Positions 34,660 through 44,188 are shown, counted from the first letter of the stretch. The stretch is DNA of 64,000 bases from Pseudomonas poae (GCF_001439785.1 NZ_JYLI01000002.1:310001-374000); one strand, 5' to 3'. The notes: generated by a model from the letters alone, not told the origin. A program made the numbers and translations.

Positions 34660-35367
34660 CTAAAACGATGGCGCGTGTTTGCGCCGTCTCCATTGGCCCA
34701 GGCGTTCCTGCAAGGCCTTTGGCGAGTCGATGTGTTGGCGGCGCGCGCGGCTGAACAGGATCAGCATCAGTTCCGCCGTGGCCAGGGCATCGGCGCTGGC
34801 GTGATGGCGTTCACCCACGTGCAGGCCAAAGTGATGGATCCAGTCGTCCAGCCCGGCTTCACGCAGTGGCGTGTCGGGGCACAGCAGCGGGGCGATCTCG
34901 GCCACGTCGAGGAACGGGTGGGCCAGGCGATAGCCCAGGCTGTCCTTGAGCGCGCGGCCCAGCATGTGTTGATCGAACGGCGCATGGAAGGCCAGCAGCG
35001 GGCTGTCGCCGACAAACGCCATGAAGTCCAGCAACGCCTCTACCGGGTCGCTGCCGGCCGCGATGGCGCTGGGGCCCAGGCCGTGGATCAGCACGCTGGG
35101 GCGCAGCCGGCTGTCGGCGCGGTGCAGCGTGCGTTCGAACAGTTGCGAGAAGTCCACCGCGCCGTCCTCGATCACCACCGCGCCGATGGACAGCACCTGG
35201 TCGCGGTTGAGGTTCAGGCCGCTGGTTTCCAGGTCCAGCACCACCCAGCGCTGGCTGCGCAAAGAAGCGTCGCCCAGTGCGCAGGGTGTGGGCAGTTGCG
35301 CCAGGCGCTGCTGTTGCGCGGCGTCGAGCCCCGGTGTTTTCTGACGCAGCCAGCCGAACCAGCTCAC
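34660..35367 (-). CDS. DEDDh 3'-5' exonuclease (DnaQ/PolC-like)
   Basis: Exonuclease of the DNA polymerase III epsilon type (235 aa), stand-alone. ExoI is VVLDLETSGLNLNRDQVLSIG (D and E at about 45 and 47), ExoII is FHAPFDQHML, and ExoIII is HHASADALATAELML (catalytic H and D). It starts at GTG overlapping the stop of the upstream DUF294 gene, so the two are coupled. This pair is common in proteobacteria, often near acetate genes. The nucleic acid substrate is unknown. Confidence 0.85.
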   Translation of the reverse strand: MSWFGWLRQKTPGLDAAQQQRLAQLPTPCALGDASLRSQRWVVLDLETSGLNLNRDQVLSIGAVVIEDGAVDFSQLFERTLHRADSRLRPSVLIHGLGPSAIAAGSDPVEALLDFMAFVGDSPLLAFHAPFDQHMLGRALKDSLGYRLAHPFLDVAEIAPLLCPDTPLREAGLDDWIHHFGLHVGERHHASADALATAELMLILFSRARRQHIDSPKALQERLGQWRRRKHAPSF

Positions 35368-37325
35368 AGCTGATACCGCAACGTCAGGCTGGTCTGCAGG
35401 CGTTGGGCCTGGCGCAGGGATTCGCGCAGGATGCGCCGGTCCAGGTGGTTGAGGCTGTCCGGGTCGACGCGGTTGGAATACGGTTGGTTTTCCCGGCTTT
35501 GTAATTGGTGCTGCTGCATGCGGGTCTGCTGGATAAAGTGATAGGCCTCTTCATACGCGGCGCCGTCCAGCGGCTCGATCACGGCCTTGATCACCAGCTG
35601 GCGCAGGCGCTCCAGGGTGTTATTGGCGTGGATTCCATTGGCCAGGGCCAGCAGGCGGGCGCCGTCAACGAATGGCGTGAGGCCCTGCACCTTGAGGTCC
35701 AGGGTGGCTTTTTCGGCGCCGTTGCGCGTCAGCACGAAGTCGCGGAAGCGTCCAACCGGCGGGCGCTGGCGCAGGGCGTTCTCGGCCAGCATGCGCTGGA
35801 ATAGCCGATTGTCGGCGACCTGGTCAAGGATGCTCTGGCGCAGTTGCTCGCAGCCCTGCTCATCGCCCCACACCACGCGCAGGTCGAAATAGATGCTCGA
35901 ACCCAGCAGGTTTTCCGGGGTGGCCTCGCGAATGAACGCCGCAAACCGGCGCGCCCATTCGGCGCGTGACAGGCACAGCTCGGGGTTGCCGGCCATGACG
36001 TTGCCCTTGCACAGGCTGAAGCCGCACAGCGCCAGGCTCTGGTTGATCTGTTGCGCCAACGGCAGCAGCCGCCCGCGCAGCTCGGCGGCTTCAGCGGCGT
36101 CCCTGGCCTCGAACAGGATGCCGTTGTCCTGGTCGGTGTACAGCGTCTGTTCGCGGCGACCCTCGCTGCCGAAGCACAGCCAACTGAACGGCACGCCCGG
36201 GTCGCCCTTTTCGGCGAGGCTCAGCTCGATCACCCGGCACAACGTGTGGTCGTTGAGCAGCGTGATGATGTGGGTGATCTGGGTGGACGAAGCACCGTGG
36301 GCGAGCATGCGCTCCACCAGTTGGCCGATCTCGCCGCGCATCGCCACCAGGTGGTCGACCCTGGGCGCGTTGCGGATGGTGCGCGCCAGGTGCACCAGGT
36401 CGACCCGTTGCAGGGAAAACAGGTCGCGTTCGGACACCACGCCGCACAGTCGCTGGTCCTTGACCAGGCACACGTGGGCGATGTGCCGTTCGGTCATGGC
36501 GATGGCGGCGTCGAAGGCGCTGTGGTCCGGGGTGAGAAAAAACGGCGCCTGGGTCATGTGCCCCACGATGGCCTGGCTGAAGTCGCCGGTGCCGTCGGCC
36601 ACCACCTGGCGCAGGTCGCGCAGGGTGAAGATGCCCAGGGGCGCCTGCTGATCGTCGACGATCACGATGCTGCCCACTTGCTGCTCGTGCATCTGCGTCA
36701 CCGCTTCGCGCAGCGGTGTCTGCGGGCTGCACATGACCGGATGGCGCATGGCCAATTCGCCCAGGCGGGTGTTCAGGGAGTATTGGGTGCCGAGGGTTTC
36801 CACGGCCTTTTGCTGCACCTGCTGGTTGACCTGGTCCAGCAGGCTGCTGACGCCGCGCAAGGCGAAATCGCGGAACGGGCTGGACAGCGCAAACAGCTTG
36901 ATAAAGGCCGGCTTGTTCAGTTGCAGGCAGAAGGTGTCTTCAGCGGCTTTGTGTTCGGTGCGGGTTGCCCGTTCACCGAGCAACGCGGCCAGCGGAAAGC
37001 ACTCACCTGTGGTGATTTCGAAGGTGGTTTCGGTCGAGTCCGGGCGCTCGCCCACCACGCGGCCTTGCTTGACGATATAGAAGTGGTCTACTGGCCCGCC
37101 CGACGGCTTGAGGATGCTGTCGCCGGGGCCGTAGAAGCGCAATTGGCATTGCTCCACCAGAAACGCGAGGTGTGCGTTTTCCATCTGGTTGAAGGGTGGA
37201 AAACGCTGCAGGAATTGCAGGGTGCCGTGGATATTCTGCAAGACGGCGGTTTTTCCCGCCTGGGTGAAAGCATCAGCTTTACTCATAACAGTGACCGCAA
37301 TGTTTTTGTCGTTATCGTGCTGCAT
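35364..37325 (-). CDS. cNMP-binding/CBS/DUF294 nucleotidyltransferase-like protein
   Basis: Multidomain signalling protein (653 aa from the chosen ATG). The N-terminal cyclic-nucleotide-binding domain is at about 40-160 (LRFYGPGDSILKPSGGPVDHFY). A CBS pair is at about 200-310 (QVGSIVIVDDQQAPLGIFTLRDL; IAHVCLVKDQRLCGVVSERDL). Next comes a DUF294 nucleotidyltransferase domain with WLCFGSEGRREQTLYTDQDN (GSxGRxE...DxD), and a C-terminal helical domain. The architecture suggests a nucleotide-sensing transferase similar to GlnD/KpsF-type regulators; no target is known. Starts at 37286 and 37340 are possible. Confidence 0.85.
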   Translation of the reverse strand: MQHDNDKNIAVTVMSKADAFTQAGKTAVLQNIHGTLQFLQRFPPFNQMENAHLAFLVEQCQLRFYGPGDSILKPSGGPVDHFYIVKQGRVVGERPDSTETTFEITTGECFPLAALLGERATRTEHKAAEDTFCLQLNKPAFIKLFALSSPFRDFALRGVSSLLDQVNQQVQQKAVETLGTQYSLNTRLGELAMRHPVMCSPQTPLREAVTQMHEQQVGSIVIVDDQQAPLGIFTLRDLRQVVADGTGDFSQAIVGHMTQAPFFLTPDHSAFDAAIAMTERHIAHVCLVKDQRLCGVVSERDLFSLQRVDLVHLARTIRNAPRVDHLVAMRGEIGQLVERMLAHGASSTQITHIITLLNDHTLCRVIELSLAEKGDPGVPFSWLCFGSEGRREQTLYTDQDNGILFEARDAAEAAELRGRLLPLAQQINQSLALCGFSLCKGNVMAGNPELCLSRAEWARRFAAFIREATPENLLGSSIYFDLRVVWGDEQGCEQLRQSILDQVADNRLFQRMLAENALRQRPPVGRFRDFVLTRNGAEKATLDLKVQGLTPFVDGARLLALANGIHANNTLERLRQLVIKAVIEPLDGAAYEEAYHFIQQTRMQQHQLQSRENQPYSNRVDPDSLNHLDRRILRESLRQAQRLQTSLTLRYQL

Positions 37326-37531
37326 GGTCGACTCGTGCACGGCGGGTGCCCATTGGACGTAAGTCTAGGTAGCGAAGTGACTGCATGGACTAGGGAAAAC
37401 CCTATGGGACCGTCATGGAAACCCCGTGGAACGCCCACTAGGCAAAGTTTCCGACGAAGTGCACATTGAACGCCCTTGCGCAGATGTCTGACGAGTGTGC
37501 TGCGAGATTGATTAGAACTGCTGAGAACTGT

Positions 37532-37978
37532 ATGTCCGACCACGATATTTTGAGTGATGCCGAGCGCGAGGCGCTTAGCGCCGTGATGCTGGAGCCTGAT
37601 TTACCGCCACAACGTGTGTTGATTGTTGATGACGACAAGGATGCGCGTGAACTGCTGGCGGAGATCCTGGGGCTGGACGGCATTCGCTGCATGACGGCCG
37701 ACAGTGGTGAGGCAGCGTGGGAGCTATTGAAAACCAGCAGCTCGATCGGCTTGTTGATTACCGACCTGCGCATGGCCCCCGGTAGCGGTCTTGAGTTGAT
37801 CCGCCAGGTGCGTGAGTCCACCCGCGCAGCGTTGCCGATCATCATCATGTCGGGTGACGCCGAGGCGCCGGATGTGATTGAAGCGATGCATTTGAGTGTG
37901 GTGGATTTTTTGCTCAAGCCGATTGATAGCGTGAAGTTGGCGCAGATGGTGAAGCAGGAGTTGGGGATGATTTCCTGA
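37532..37978 (+). CDS. Single-domain response regulator
   Basis: Receiver domain alone (148 aa), with a 25-residue N-terminal lead. It has VLIVDDDKDARELLAEIL with the acidic pair, phospho-acceptor D78 in LLITDLRMAPGSG, the conserved threonine/serine in IIIMSGDAEAPD, and the lysine in FLLKPID. There is no output domain, so it likely works by protein contact or phosphorelay. No kinase gene is adjacent. The ATG at 37532 has GAGAA upstream; in-frame starts at 37466 and 37484 are alternatives. Confidence 0.8.
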   Translation: MSDHDILSDAEREALSAVMLEPDLPPQRVLIVDDDKDARELLAEILGLDGIRCMTADSGEAAWELLKTSSSIGLLITDLRMAPGSGLELIRQVRESTRAALPIIIMSGDAEAPDVIEAMHLSVVDFLLKPIDSVKLAQMVKQELGMIS

Positions 37979-37993
37979 TGTTGGATGAGGTTG

Positions 37994-38073
37994 CTGGCCT
38001 CATCGCAAGCAACTCCCACAGGTCCAGCTGTGAATACCTTCCAAATGTGGGAGGGAGCTTGCTCCCGATAGCG
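37994..38073. repeat. Degenerate REP pair
   Basis: A worn reverse REP (CATCGCAAGCAACTCCCACA, about 38001-38020) faces a good copy, ATGTGGGAGGGAGCTTGCTC (from 38044). Confidence 0.65.
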
Positions 38074-38100
38074 CCAGTCCAGTTACCCGCAAACCAAAGA

Positions 38101-38131
38101 AAAAGCCCTGATCTCACGATCAGGGCTTTTT
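38101..38131. terminator. Bidirectional terminator between the response regulator and glcB
   Basis: AAAAGCCCTGATC / GATCAGGGCTTTT forms a perfect 13-bp stem with loop TCAC; T runs on both strands serve two convergent genes. Confidence 0.93.
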
Positions 38132-38134
38132 CAT

Positions 38135-40312
38135 TTACAGCCCGTTTTTGGCCTTGAACTCCCGACGCCTGCGGTGCAACACCGGCTCGGTGTAACCATT
38201 GGGTTGTTTGGTTCCTTCAATCACCAACTCCACCGCCGCCTGAAACGCGATGTTGCTGTCGAAGTCCGGTGCCAACGGCCGGTACAGCGCATCCCCGGCA
38301 TTCTGGCGGTCTACCACCGGCGCCATGCGCTTGAGGCTTTCCAGCACCTGGGCCTGGCTGACGATGCCGTGGCGCAGCCAGTTGGCAATGTGCTGGCTGG
38401 AGATACGCAAGGTGGCGCGGTCTTCCATCAGGCCTACATCGTTGATGTCCGGCACTTTGGAGCAGCCTACGCCCTGGTCGATCCAGCGCACCACGTAACC
38501 GAGGATGCCTTGGGCATTGTTGTCCAGCTCGTTGCGGATTTCTTCGTCAGACCAATCGGTAGTGCTGGCCAGCGGAATCGTCAGGATGTCGTCCACCGAG
38601 GCGCGTTCGCGCTGCGCAAGTTCGGCCTGGCGGGCGAATACGTCGACCTTGTGATAGTGCAGCGCATGCAGGGCGGCCGCGGTGGGCGACGGCACCCAGG
38701 CGGTGTTGGCACCGGCCAGCGGGTGGGCGATTTTCTGCTCGAGCATGGCGGCCATCAGATCGGGCATGGCCCACATGCCTTTGCCGATCTGGGCGCGGCC
38801 CTGCAGGCCGGCGCGCAGGCCAACGTCGACGTTCCAGTTTTCGTAGGCACCGATCCACTTTTCCGCTTTCATGGCGGCCTTGCGCACCATCGCGCCGGCT
38901 TCCATGGAGGTGTGGATTTCATCGCCGGTGCGGTCGAGAAAACCGGTGTTGATGAACACCACGCGCTCACTGGCCGCCTGGATGCAGGCCTTGAGGTTGA
39001 CCGTGGTGCGGCGCTCCTCGTCCATGATCCCGACCTTGAGGGTGTTGCGTGGCAGGTTCAGCACGTCTTCAATGCGGCCGAACAGCTCGTGGGTGAACGC
39101 GGCTTCTTCGGGGCCGTGCATCTTCGGTTTGACGATGTACACGGAGCCGGTGCGGCTGTTGCTGCGGCTGCTGCTGCCGTTGAGGCTGTGGATTGCCGCC
39201 AGGCTGGTGAGCAGGCCGTCGAGAATGCCTTCGGGCACTTCGTTGCCGTGTTTGTCCAGGATTGCGTCGATGGTCATCAGATGACCCACGTTACGCACGA
39301 ACAGCAACGAGCGGCCGTGCAGGGTCACGTCCTCGCCGTGCACGCCGGTGTAGACGCGGTCCGGGTTCATGGTGCGGGTGAAGGTGGTGCCGCCCTTGGC
39401 GACTTCTTCCGCCAGGTCACCCTTCATCAGGCCGAGCCAGTTGCGGTAGATCACCACTTTGTCGTCGGCATCAACGGCGGCCACGGAGTCTTCGCAGTCC
39501 ATGATGGTGGTGAGTGCGGCTTCCATCAGGATGTCTTTGATGCCGGCTGCATCGGTCTGGCCGACCGGGGTGCTGGCGTCGATCTGGATTTCGAAGTGCA
39601 GGCCGTTGTTTTTCAGCAGGATCGCAATCGGCTCGGCTGCCGGGCCCTGGAAGCCGATGAGCTGGGCATCGTCGCGCAGGCCGCTGTTGCTGCCGCCTTT
39701 AAGGGCGACGATGAGCACGCCATCGACGATCTTGTAGCCAGTGGACTCGGCATGGCTGCCGGCGCTGAGTGGCGCGGCCTGGTCAAGGAAAGCGCGGGCG
39801 AGCGCGATGACCTTGTCGCCACGCACCTTGTTGTAGCCCTTGCCCTTCTCGGCGCCGTCGGCTTCGCTGATGGCGTCGGTGCCATAGAGCGCGTCGTACA
39901 GCGAGCCCCAGCGGGCGTTGGAGGCGTTGAGGGCAAAGCGCGCGTTCATCACCGGAACCACCAGCTGCGGGCCGGCCATGCGGGCGATTTCGTCGTCGAC
40001 GTTCTCGGTGGTGGCCTGGAAGTCGGCGACTTCCGGCAGCAGGTAGCCGATGTCTTGCAGGAAGGCCTTGTAGGCCACCGCGTCATGGGCCTGGCCGGCA
40101 TGAGCCTGGTGCCAGGCGTCGATCTGCGCCTGGAAATCGTCGCGTTTGGCGAGCAGGGCCTTGTTCTTCGGCGCGAGGTCGTGAATGACCTGGTCGGCGC
40201 CGGCCCAGAACTGCTCGGCCGTGAGGCCGGTGCCGGGAATCGCTTCGTTGTTGACGAAGTCGAACAGGACTTTGGCGACCTGCAGGCCACCGACTTGAAC
40301 GTGTTCAGTCAT
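38135..40312 (-). CDS. glcB: Malate synthase G
   Basis: Condenses glyoxylate and acetyl-CoA to malate (725 aa) in the glyoxylate shunt and glycolate use. Length and motifs fit isoform G: the long N-terminal part, [18 protein letters not shown], the catalytic arginine region [51 protein letters not shown], and the C-terminal [33 protein letters not shown]. The start at 40312 follows GAGG. It is the sole glyoxylate-pathway gene here, and its upstream gap holds striking nested dyads (40347-40413). Confidence 0.96.
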   Translation of the reverse strand: MTEHVQVGGLQVAKVLFDFVNNEAIPGTGLTAEQFWAGADQVIHDLAPKNKALLAKRDDFQAQIDAWHQAHAGQAHDAVAYKAFLQDIGYLLPEVADFQATTENVDDEIARMAGPQLVVPVMNARFALNASNARWGSLYDALYGTDAISEADGAEKGKGYNKVRGDKVIALARAFLDQAAPLSAGSHAESTGYKIVDGVLIVALKGGSNSGLRDDAQLIGFQGPAAEPIAILLKNNGLHFEIQIDASTPVGQTDAAGIKDILMEAALTTIMDCEDSVAAVDADDKVVIYRNWLGLMKGDLAEEVAKGGTTFTRTMNPDRVYTGVHGEDVTLHGRSLLFVRNVGHLMTIDAILDKHGNEVPEGILDGLLTSLAAIHSLNGSSSRSNSRTGSVYIVKPKMHGPEEAAFTHELFGRIEDVLNLPRNTLKVGIMDEERRTTVNLKACIQAASERVVFINTGFLDRTGDEIHTSMEAGAMVRKAAMKAEKWIGAYENWNVDVGLRAGLQGRAQIGKGMWAMPDLMAAMLEQKIAHPLAGANTAWVPSPTAAALHALHYHKVDVFARQAELAQRERASVDDILTIPLASTTDWSDEEIRNELDNNAQGILGYVVRWIDQGVGCSKVPDINDVGLMEDRATLRISSQHIANWLRHGIVSQAQVLESLKRMAPVVDRQNAGDALYRPLAPDFDSNIAFQAAVELVIEGTKQPNGYTEPVLHRRRREFKAKNGL

Positions 40313-40346
40313 TGCTTGCCTCACTCTGCGGAGCTTATGCGCTTTA

Positions 40347-40413
40347 TCTGATGTTCATTATGTAGTACACGGTTGGGCATACTACATGATGATTTGTGCT
40401 TGTGAACATCAGA
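40347..40413. promoter_or_regulatory. Nested inverted repeats upstream of glcB (candidate operator)
   Basis: Outer arms are TCTGATGTTCA (40347-40357) and TGAACATCAGA (40403-40413), an exact 11-bp pair. Inner arms are ATGTAGTA (40360-40367) and TACTACAT (40380-40387), an exact 8-bp pair with a 12-base spacer. The block is 35-101 bases from the glcB start, in an AT-rich stretch, so it probably binds the glcB regulator. Confidence 0.6.
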
Positions 40414-40579
40414 CTAAACAGGTCGTTTGGCGACCCATTTTGGTCAGGCGGTCACAGCGAAGAATCGGATGTTCTCAAGAAACCGCTGGATTGTTCCATA
40501 TAAAAATAAAAATGGTACACGATTTGTTTTCAGGGACCTGCGGGTCCACCTTGTAGATTGATTTCCAGAGGGCTATGCC

Positions 40580-41092
40580 ATGGACCATCTTGTACTCACT
40601 ATCATCGCCGCCGACAAACCCGGCCTCGTCGAGCGCATTGCGCAGAACATCGCCGCCCACGGTGGCAACTGGCTGGAAAGCCGCATGGCCCATATGGCCG
40701 GGCAGTTTGCCGGGATTCTGCGTGTGAGCGTGCCGGCCGAGAGCCGACAGGCGCTGGTGGGCGCGCTGGAGGACCTGTCCACCCATGGCATTCGTGTGCT
40801 GGTGGGCGAGGGCAGCAGTGGGCAGGCGTCGACGTCCAAGTCGATCGTGATGACGCTGCTGGGCAATGACCGCGCGGGCATCGTGCGCGAGATTACGGCG
40901 CTGCTCAGCCGCCAGGGCGTCAACCTGGAGCGCCTGAGCACCGATGTGCGCCCGGCGCCCATGAGTGGCGACCCGCTGTTCAGCGCCGAAGCCCTGCTGC
41001 AGGTGCCGTCCGGCTTGTCCCTGGAAACCTTGCAGGAATCCCTGGAAACCCTGGCCGATGACTTGATGGTGGAGCTGCGCAGCGAGGAGTGA
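40580..41092 (+). CDS. gcvR: Glycine cleavage system regulator GcvR-like (double ACT)
   Basis: Two ACT domains in 170 aa: LVLTIIAADKPGLVERIAQNIAAHGGNWLESRMA at the start, and KSIVMTLLGNDRAGIVREITALLSRQGVNLERL from about 88. This matches GcvR, which in E. coli binds glycine and restrains GcvA, the activator of glycine cleavage. It is divergent from glcB. In a betaine-degrading strain, glycine supply makes such a regulator meaningful, but linkage is only by chromosome neighbourhood. AGAGGG lies upstream of the ATG. Confidence 0.85.
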   Translation: MDHLVLTIIAADKPGLVERIAQNIAAHGGNWLESRMAHMAGQFAGILRVSVPAESRQALVGALEDLSTHGIRVLVGEGSSGQASTSKSIVMTLLGNDRAGIVREITALLSRQGVNLERLSTDVRPAPMSGDPLFSAEALLQVPSGLSLETLQESLETLADDLMVELRSEE

Positions 41093-41977
41093 TCAGCGTT
41101 TGCGCACGCTCAAACCGATGTCCACGCTGTACACCGCAAGCCCGGCCCAGATGAACGCGAAGGCGACCAGCGTGGCCGGCGCCAGGTGTTCGCCGAACAG
41201 CAGCACGGCCTGGAGCAGCACCAGGGTGGGCGCTATGTACTGCAAAAAGCCCAGGGTGGTGTAAGGCAAATGCCGTGCGGCGGCGTTGAAACACACCAGC
41301 GGCACCAGCGTGACCGGACCGGCCGCGACCAGCCACCAGGCTTCGGAAGTGCTCCAGAATGCCATCTGTGCGCTGTGGGCCGAAGGGTTGAACAGCAACC
41401 ACGCCACGGCAATCGGCACCAGCATCCAGGTTTCCACCACCAGCCCCGGCAGCGCCTTGACCGGCGCCTGCTTGCGGATCAGCCCGTAGAAACCGAAGGT
41501 CAGTGCCAGCACCAGCGACACCCACGGCAAACTGCCGACCTGCCACACCTGCTGCGCCACGCCCACCGCCGCCAGGCCTACAGCCACCCATTGCAGGCGG
41601 CGCAGGCGCTCGCCGAGGATCAGCATGCCCAGCAGCACATTCACCAGCGGGTTGATGTAGTAACCCAGGCTCGCTTCGAGCATGCGCCCGCTGTTCACCG
41701 ACCACACGTACGTCAGCCAGTTGGCCGCGATCAGCGAACCGCTGAGGGCCAGGATGGCCAGGCGCTTGGGGTTGTCGCGCAGCTCGCGCCACCAGCCGGG
41801 GTGTTTCCACACCATCAGCAGCAAGCCGCCGAACAGCGCCGACCACAACACCCGGTGCACGATGATCTCGGCGGCGGGCACGCTGGCGATGGCTTTGAAA
41901 TAGAGCGGGAACAGGCCCCAGATGATGTAGGCACTCAGGCCCAGAAAGTACCCCTTGCGGGGGTTGGCGGCGTGCAT
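41093..41977 (-). CDS. rarD: EamA-family transporter RarD
   Basis: Ten-helix drug/metabolite transporter (294 aa) of the RarD type. It opens with RKGYFLGLSAYIIWGLFPLYFKAI and includes LLGMLILGERLRRLQWVAVGLA, both typical for RarD, and FLQYIAPTLVLLQAVLLFGE in the second EamA repeat. Substrates are unproven. It ends directly beside gcvR, convergent with it. Confidence 0.88.
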   Translation of the reverse strand: MHAANPRKGYFLGLSAYIIWGLFPLYFKAIASVPAAEIIVHRVLWSALFGGLLLMVWKHPGWWRELRDNPKRLAILALSGSLIAANWLTYVWSVNSGRMLEASLGYYINPLVNVLLGMLILGERLRRLQWVAVGLAAVGVAQQVWQVGSLPWVSLVLALTFGFYGLIRKQAPVKALPGLVVETWMLVPIAVAWLLFNPSAHSAQMAFWSTSEAWWLVAAGPVTLVPLVCFNAAARHLPYTTLGFLQYIAPTLVLLQAVLLFGEHLAPATLVAFAFIWAGLAVYSVDIGLSVRKR

Positions 41978-42055
41978 TGCAGAATCCTTGCTCAGGCAGC
42001 TGACAAAGCGCGATTGTAAGGATATTTGTCAGCCTGGGGGATGGCTTTGCTTTAT

Positions 42056-42081
42056 GTGGGAGGGGGCTTGCTCCCTCCCAC
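42056..42081. terminator. REP-like hairpin after srkA
   Basis: GTGGGAGGG and CCCTCCCAC are perfect arms around a short centre, 4 bases past the srkA stop. It probably ends the transcript; no strong T-run. Confidence 0.55.
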
Positions 42082-42084
42082 CTG

Positions 42085-43059
42085 CTAAAACAGCTTCAGG
42101 GGTTCTTCGTTGAGCGCCGACAGCTGCTCGCGCAACGCCAGCACCTGGTCGCCCCAATAACGCTCGCTGCCGAACCACGGGAAACTGTGGGGGAACGCCG
42201 GGTCGTCCCAGCGCCGTGCGAGCCAGGCGCTGTAGTGCATCAGACGCAGGGCGCGCAGCGGTTCGATCAGCGCCAGTTCGCGCGGGTCGAAGTCATGGAA
42301 CTCCTGGTAGCCATCCATCAATTCCGACAACTGCCCCAGGCATTCCTGGCGATCACCGGCGAGCATCATCCACAGGTCCTGCACCGCCGGGCCCATGCGG
42401 CAGTCGTCCAGGTCGACGATGTGGAACATTTCGTCACGGCACATCATGTTGCCGGGATGGCAATCGCCGTGCATGCGGATGTTCTTGTGCGGCGTGGCCT
42501 TGTACACCTCTTCCACGCGCTTGAGCAGGTCGCGGGCGACCGACTCGTAGGCGGGCAGCAGGCTTTTGGGGATGAAGTTGCCTTCGAGCAGGGTGGTGAG
42601 GGAGTCATGGCCGAAGTTCTTCACGCCCAGGGCTTCGCGGTGTTCGAACGGGCGGGTGGAGCCCACCGCGTGCAAGCGGCCGAGCAGTTGCCCAAGGCGA
42701 TGCAACTGATCCAGATTGCCAGGCTCCGGCGCTCGGCCACCCCGGCGTGGAAACAGGGTGAAGCGGAAGCCTGCGTGTTCGAACAGGCTTTCGCCGTTGT
42801 GGACCATCGGCGCAACCACCGGCACGTCGCACTCGGCCAACTCGAAGGTGAAGCGGTGTTCTTCGAGGATCGCCTCGTTTGTCCAGCGCTGCGGCCGGTA
42901 GAACTTGGCGATCAGCGGCTCGCTGTCTTCGATGCCCACCTGGTACACGCGGTTTTCGTAGCTGTTGAGCGCCAGCACGCGTGCATCGCTGAGAAAACCG
43001 ATGCTTTCGACAGCGTCGAGGACCAGATCGGGGGTGAGTGTTTCAAACGGGTGGGCCAT
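42085..43059 (-). CDS. srkA: Stress response kinase SrkA (YihE/RdoA)
   Basis: Ser/Thr protein kinase-like protein (324 aa) of the choline/aminoglycoside kinase fold. It has SYENRVYQVGIEDSEPLIAKFYRP (lysine), the catalytic loop MHGDCHPGNMMC and the DLDDCRMGPAVQDLWMML metal site, all matching YihE. In E. coli it limits stress-triggered cell death and responds to envelope stress via Cpx. The start at 43059 follows AGGAG. The next 1.1 kb upstream is repeats only. Confidence 0.92.
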   Translation of the reverse strand: MAHPFETLTPDLVLDAVESIGFLSDARVLALNSYENRVYQVGIEDSEPLIAKFYRPQRWTNEAILEEHRFTFELAECDVPVVAPMVHNGESLFEHAGFRFTLFPRRGGRAPEPGNLDQLHRLGQLLGRLHAVGSTRPFEHREALGVKNFGHDSLTTLLEGNFIPKSLLPAYESVARDLLKRVEEVYKATPHKNIRMHGDCHPGNMMCRDEMFHIVDLDDCRMGPAVQDLWMMLAGDRQECLGQLSELMDGYQEFHDFDPRELALIEPLRALRLMHYSAWLARRWDDPAFPHSFPWFGSERYWGDQVLALREQLSALNEEPLKLF

Positions 43060-43166
43060 GCGAACTCCTGCGCGCAGCAGGGCGCCGCGTCGGGCCTCGC
43101 ATGGTAGCGCACCGGGACTGGGATGGGTGGTGTCTGTGGCGATACCTCTGCGGCGAGCGGGCTTAC

Positions 43167-43282
43167 TGTGGCGAGCAGGCTTGTCCTGCGTTGGGCTGCG
43201 CAGCAGCCCCAAAGCCAGGCGCTGAGCCGTATCAGGTACACCGCGTGTTGCTGGATTGGGGGCGCTTCGCACCCCAACGCCG
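43167..43282. repeat. Large palindromic repeat, copy 2
   Basis: The 28310-28442 unit in the opposite orientation: GTGGCGAGCAGGCTTGTCC, GGGCTGCGCAGCAGCCCC, CGCTGAGCCGTATCAGG, GGGGCGCTTCGCACCCC. Confidence 0.82.
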
Positions 43283-43311
43283 TTCAGTTAAGCCAGCGTG
43301 ATGTTCAAAGC

Positions 43312-43556
43312 AAAGAGCGGTGCGACTTTTTCGGTGTACATATCCGTTGCTGCGGTGATGGCGACTTAGGGTTCCGCCCTTACGGCGCCTCAGATCAAAA
43401 GCAAAAGCGCGGCGGCCTGAGAGCCGACCGGAATGGGGAATGTGAACGCGATCAAATGTGGGAGCGGGCTTGCCCGCGAAGGCGTCGGCCCAGCAAACAT
43501 TGAGGTCGACTGCCCCACCGCTTCCGCGGGCAAGTCGCAGCGCCGCTCCCCACAGG
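43312..43556. repeat. Composite repeat, short copy
   Basis: The left part (AAAGAGCGGTGCGACTTTTT, GTGTACATATCCGTT, TTCCGCCCTTACGGCG) and right part (GATCAAAAGCAAAAGCGCGG, then a REP pair at about 43457-43553) are nearly identical to those at 43684-44147. Here the parts are fused, without about 225 bases that the longer copy has in the middle. Confidence 0.82.
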
Positions 43557-43570
43557 GGATTTACGCTTAA

Positions 43571-43682
43571 CTGTGGCGAGCAGGCTTGTCCTGCGTTGGG
43601 CTGCGCAGCAGCCCCAAAGCCAGGCGCTGAGCCGTATCAGGTACACCGCGTGTTGCTGAATTGGGGGCGCTTCGCACCCCAG
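43571..43682. repeat. Large palindromic repeat, copy 3
   Basis: Near-identical to 43167-43282 (TGTGGCGAGCAGGCTTGTCC to GGGGCGCTTCGCACCCC), same orientation. It separates the two composite repeats, so the order is unit, composite, unit, composite. Confidence 0.85.
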
Positions 43683-43683
43683 T

Positions 43684-44147
43684 AAAGAGCGGTGCGACTT
43701 TTTCGGTGTACATATCCGTTTTTGCGGCAACGGCTGCTGTCGGTTCCGCCCTTACGGCGGGTCACTTTGGAAAAGCCGGAATGCCGGCCCAGCCCAAAGT
43801 AACCAAAGGGCTCTTGCCCCAACACTCGGCACCTCGCCCAGGCTCGGTGTGCCCGAACGCAGACTTTGGAGCGTTGGCCGCCGCGATGGGCCATCCCTGG
43901 CCCAGCGCGGCTAACCCGGCGTCCTGCCGGGTTACCCACGCTCCAAAGCCTGCGTTCGGCCAGCGTGTTTGACGGGGCGCCTAAGATCAAAAGCAAAAGC
44001 GCGGCGGCCTGAGAGCCGACCGGAATGGGGAATGTGAACGCGATCAAATGTGGGAGCGGGCTTGCCCGCGAAGGCGTCGGCCCAGCAAACATGAGGTCGA
44101 CTGCCCCACCGCTTCCGCAGGCAAGTCGCAGCGCCGCTCCCCACAGA
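43684..44147. repeat. Composite repeat, long copy
   Basis: It carries the same ends as 43312-43556 plus a middle block with its own large dyad: AACGCAGACTTTGGAGCGT (about 43856-43874) against ACGCTCCAAAGCCTGCGTT (about 43938-43956). It ends in a REP pair at about 44049-44147. No gene is present in the whole 43060-44188 gap; open frames there are repeat artefacts. Confidence 0.82.
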
Positions 44148-44188
44148 GGTTTTGGGTTGGCTGAAATCAAGGTAGGCGGCTATAGCGG

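Noticed and set aside
38174..40351. 725-aa plus-strand open frame
   Set aside because: Antisense shadow of glcB; no recognisable motif.
43060..44188. Several 80-180-aa open frames in the gap
   Set aside because: All lie in repeat units and recur in other copies (for example the LRSPTQDKPARH string), so they are artefacts of the repeats.
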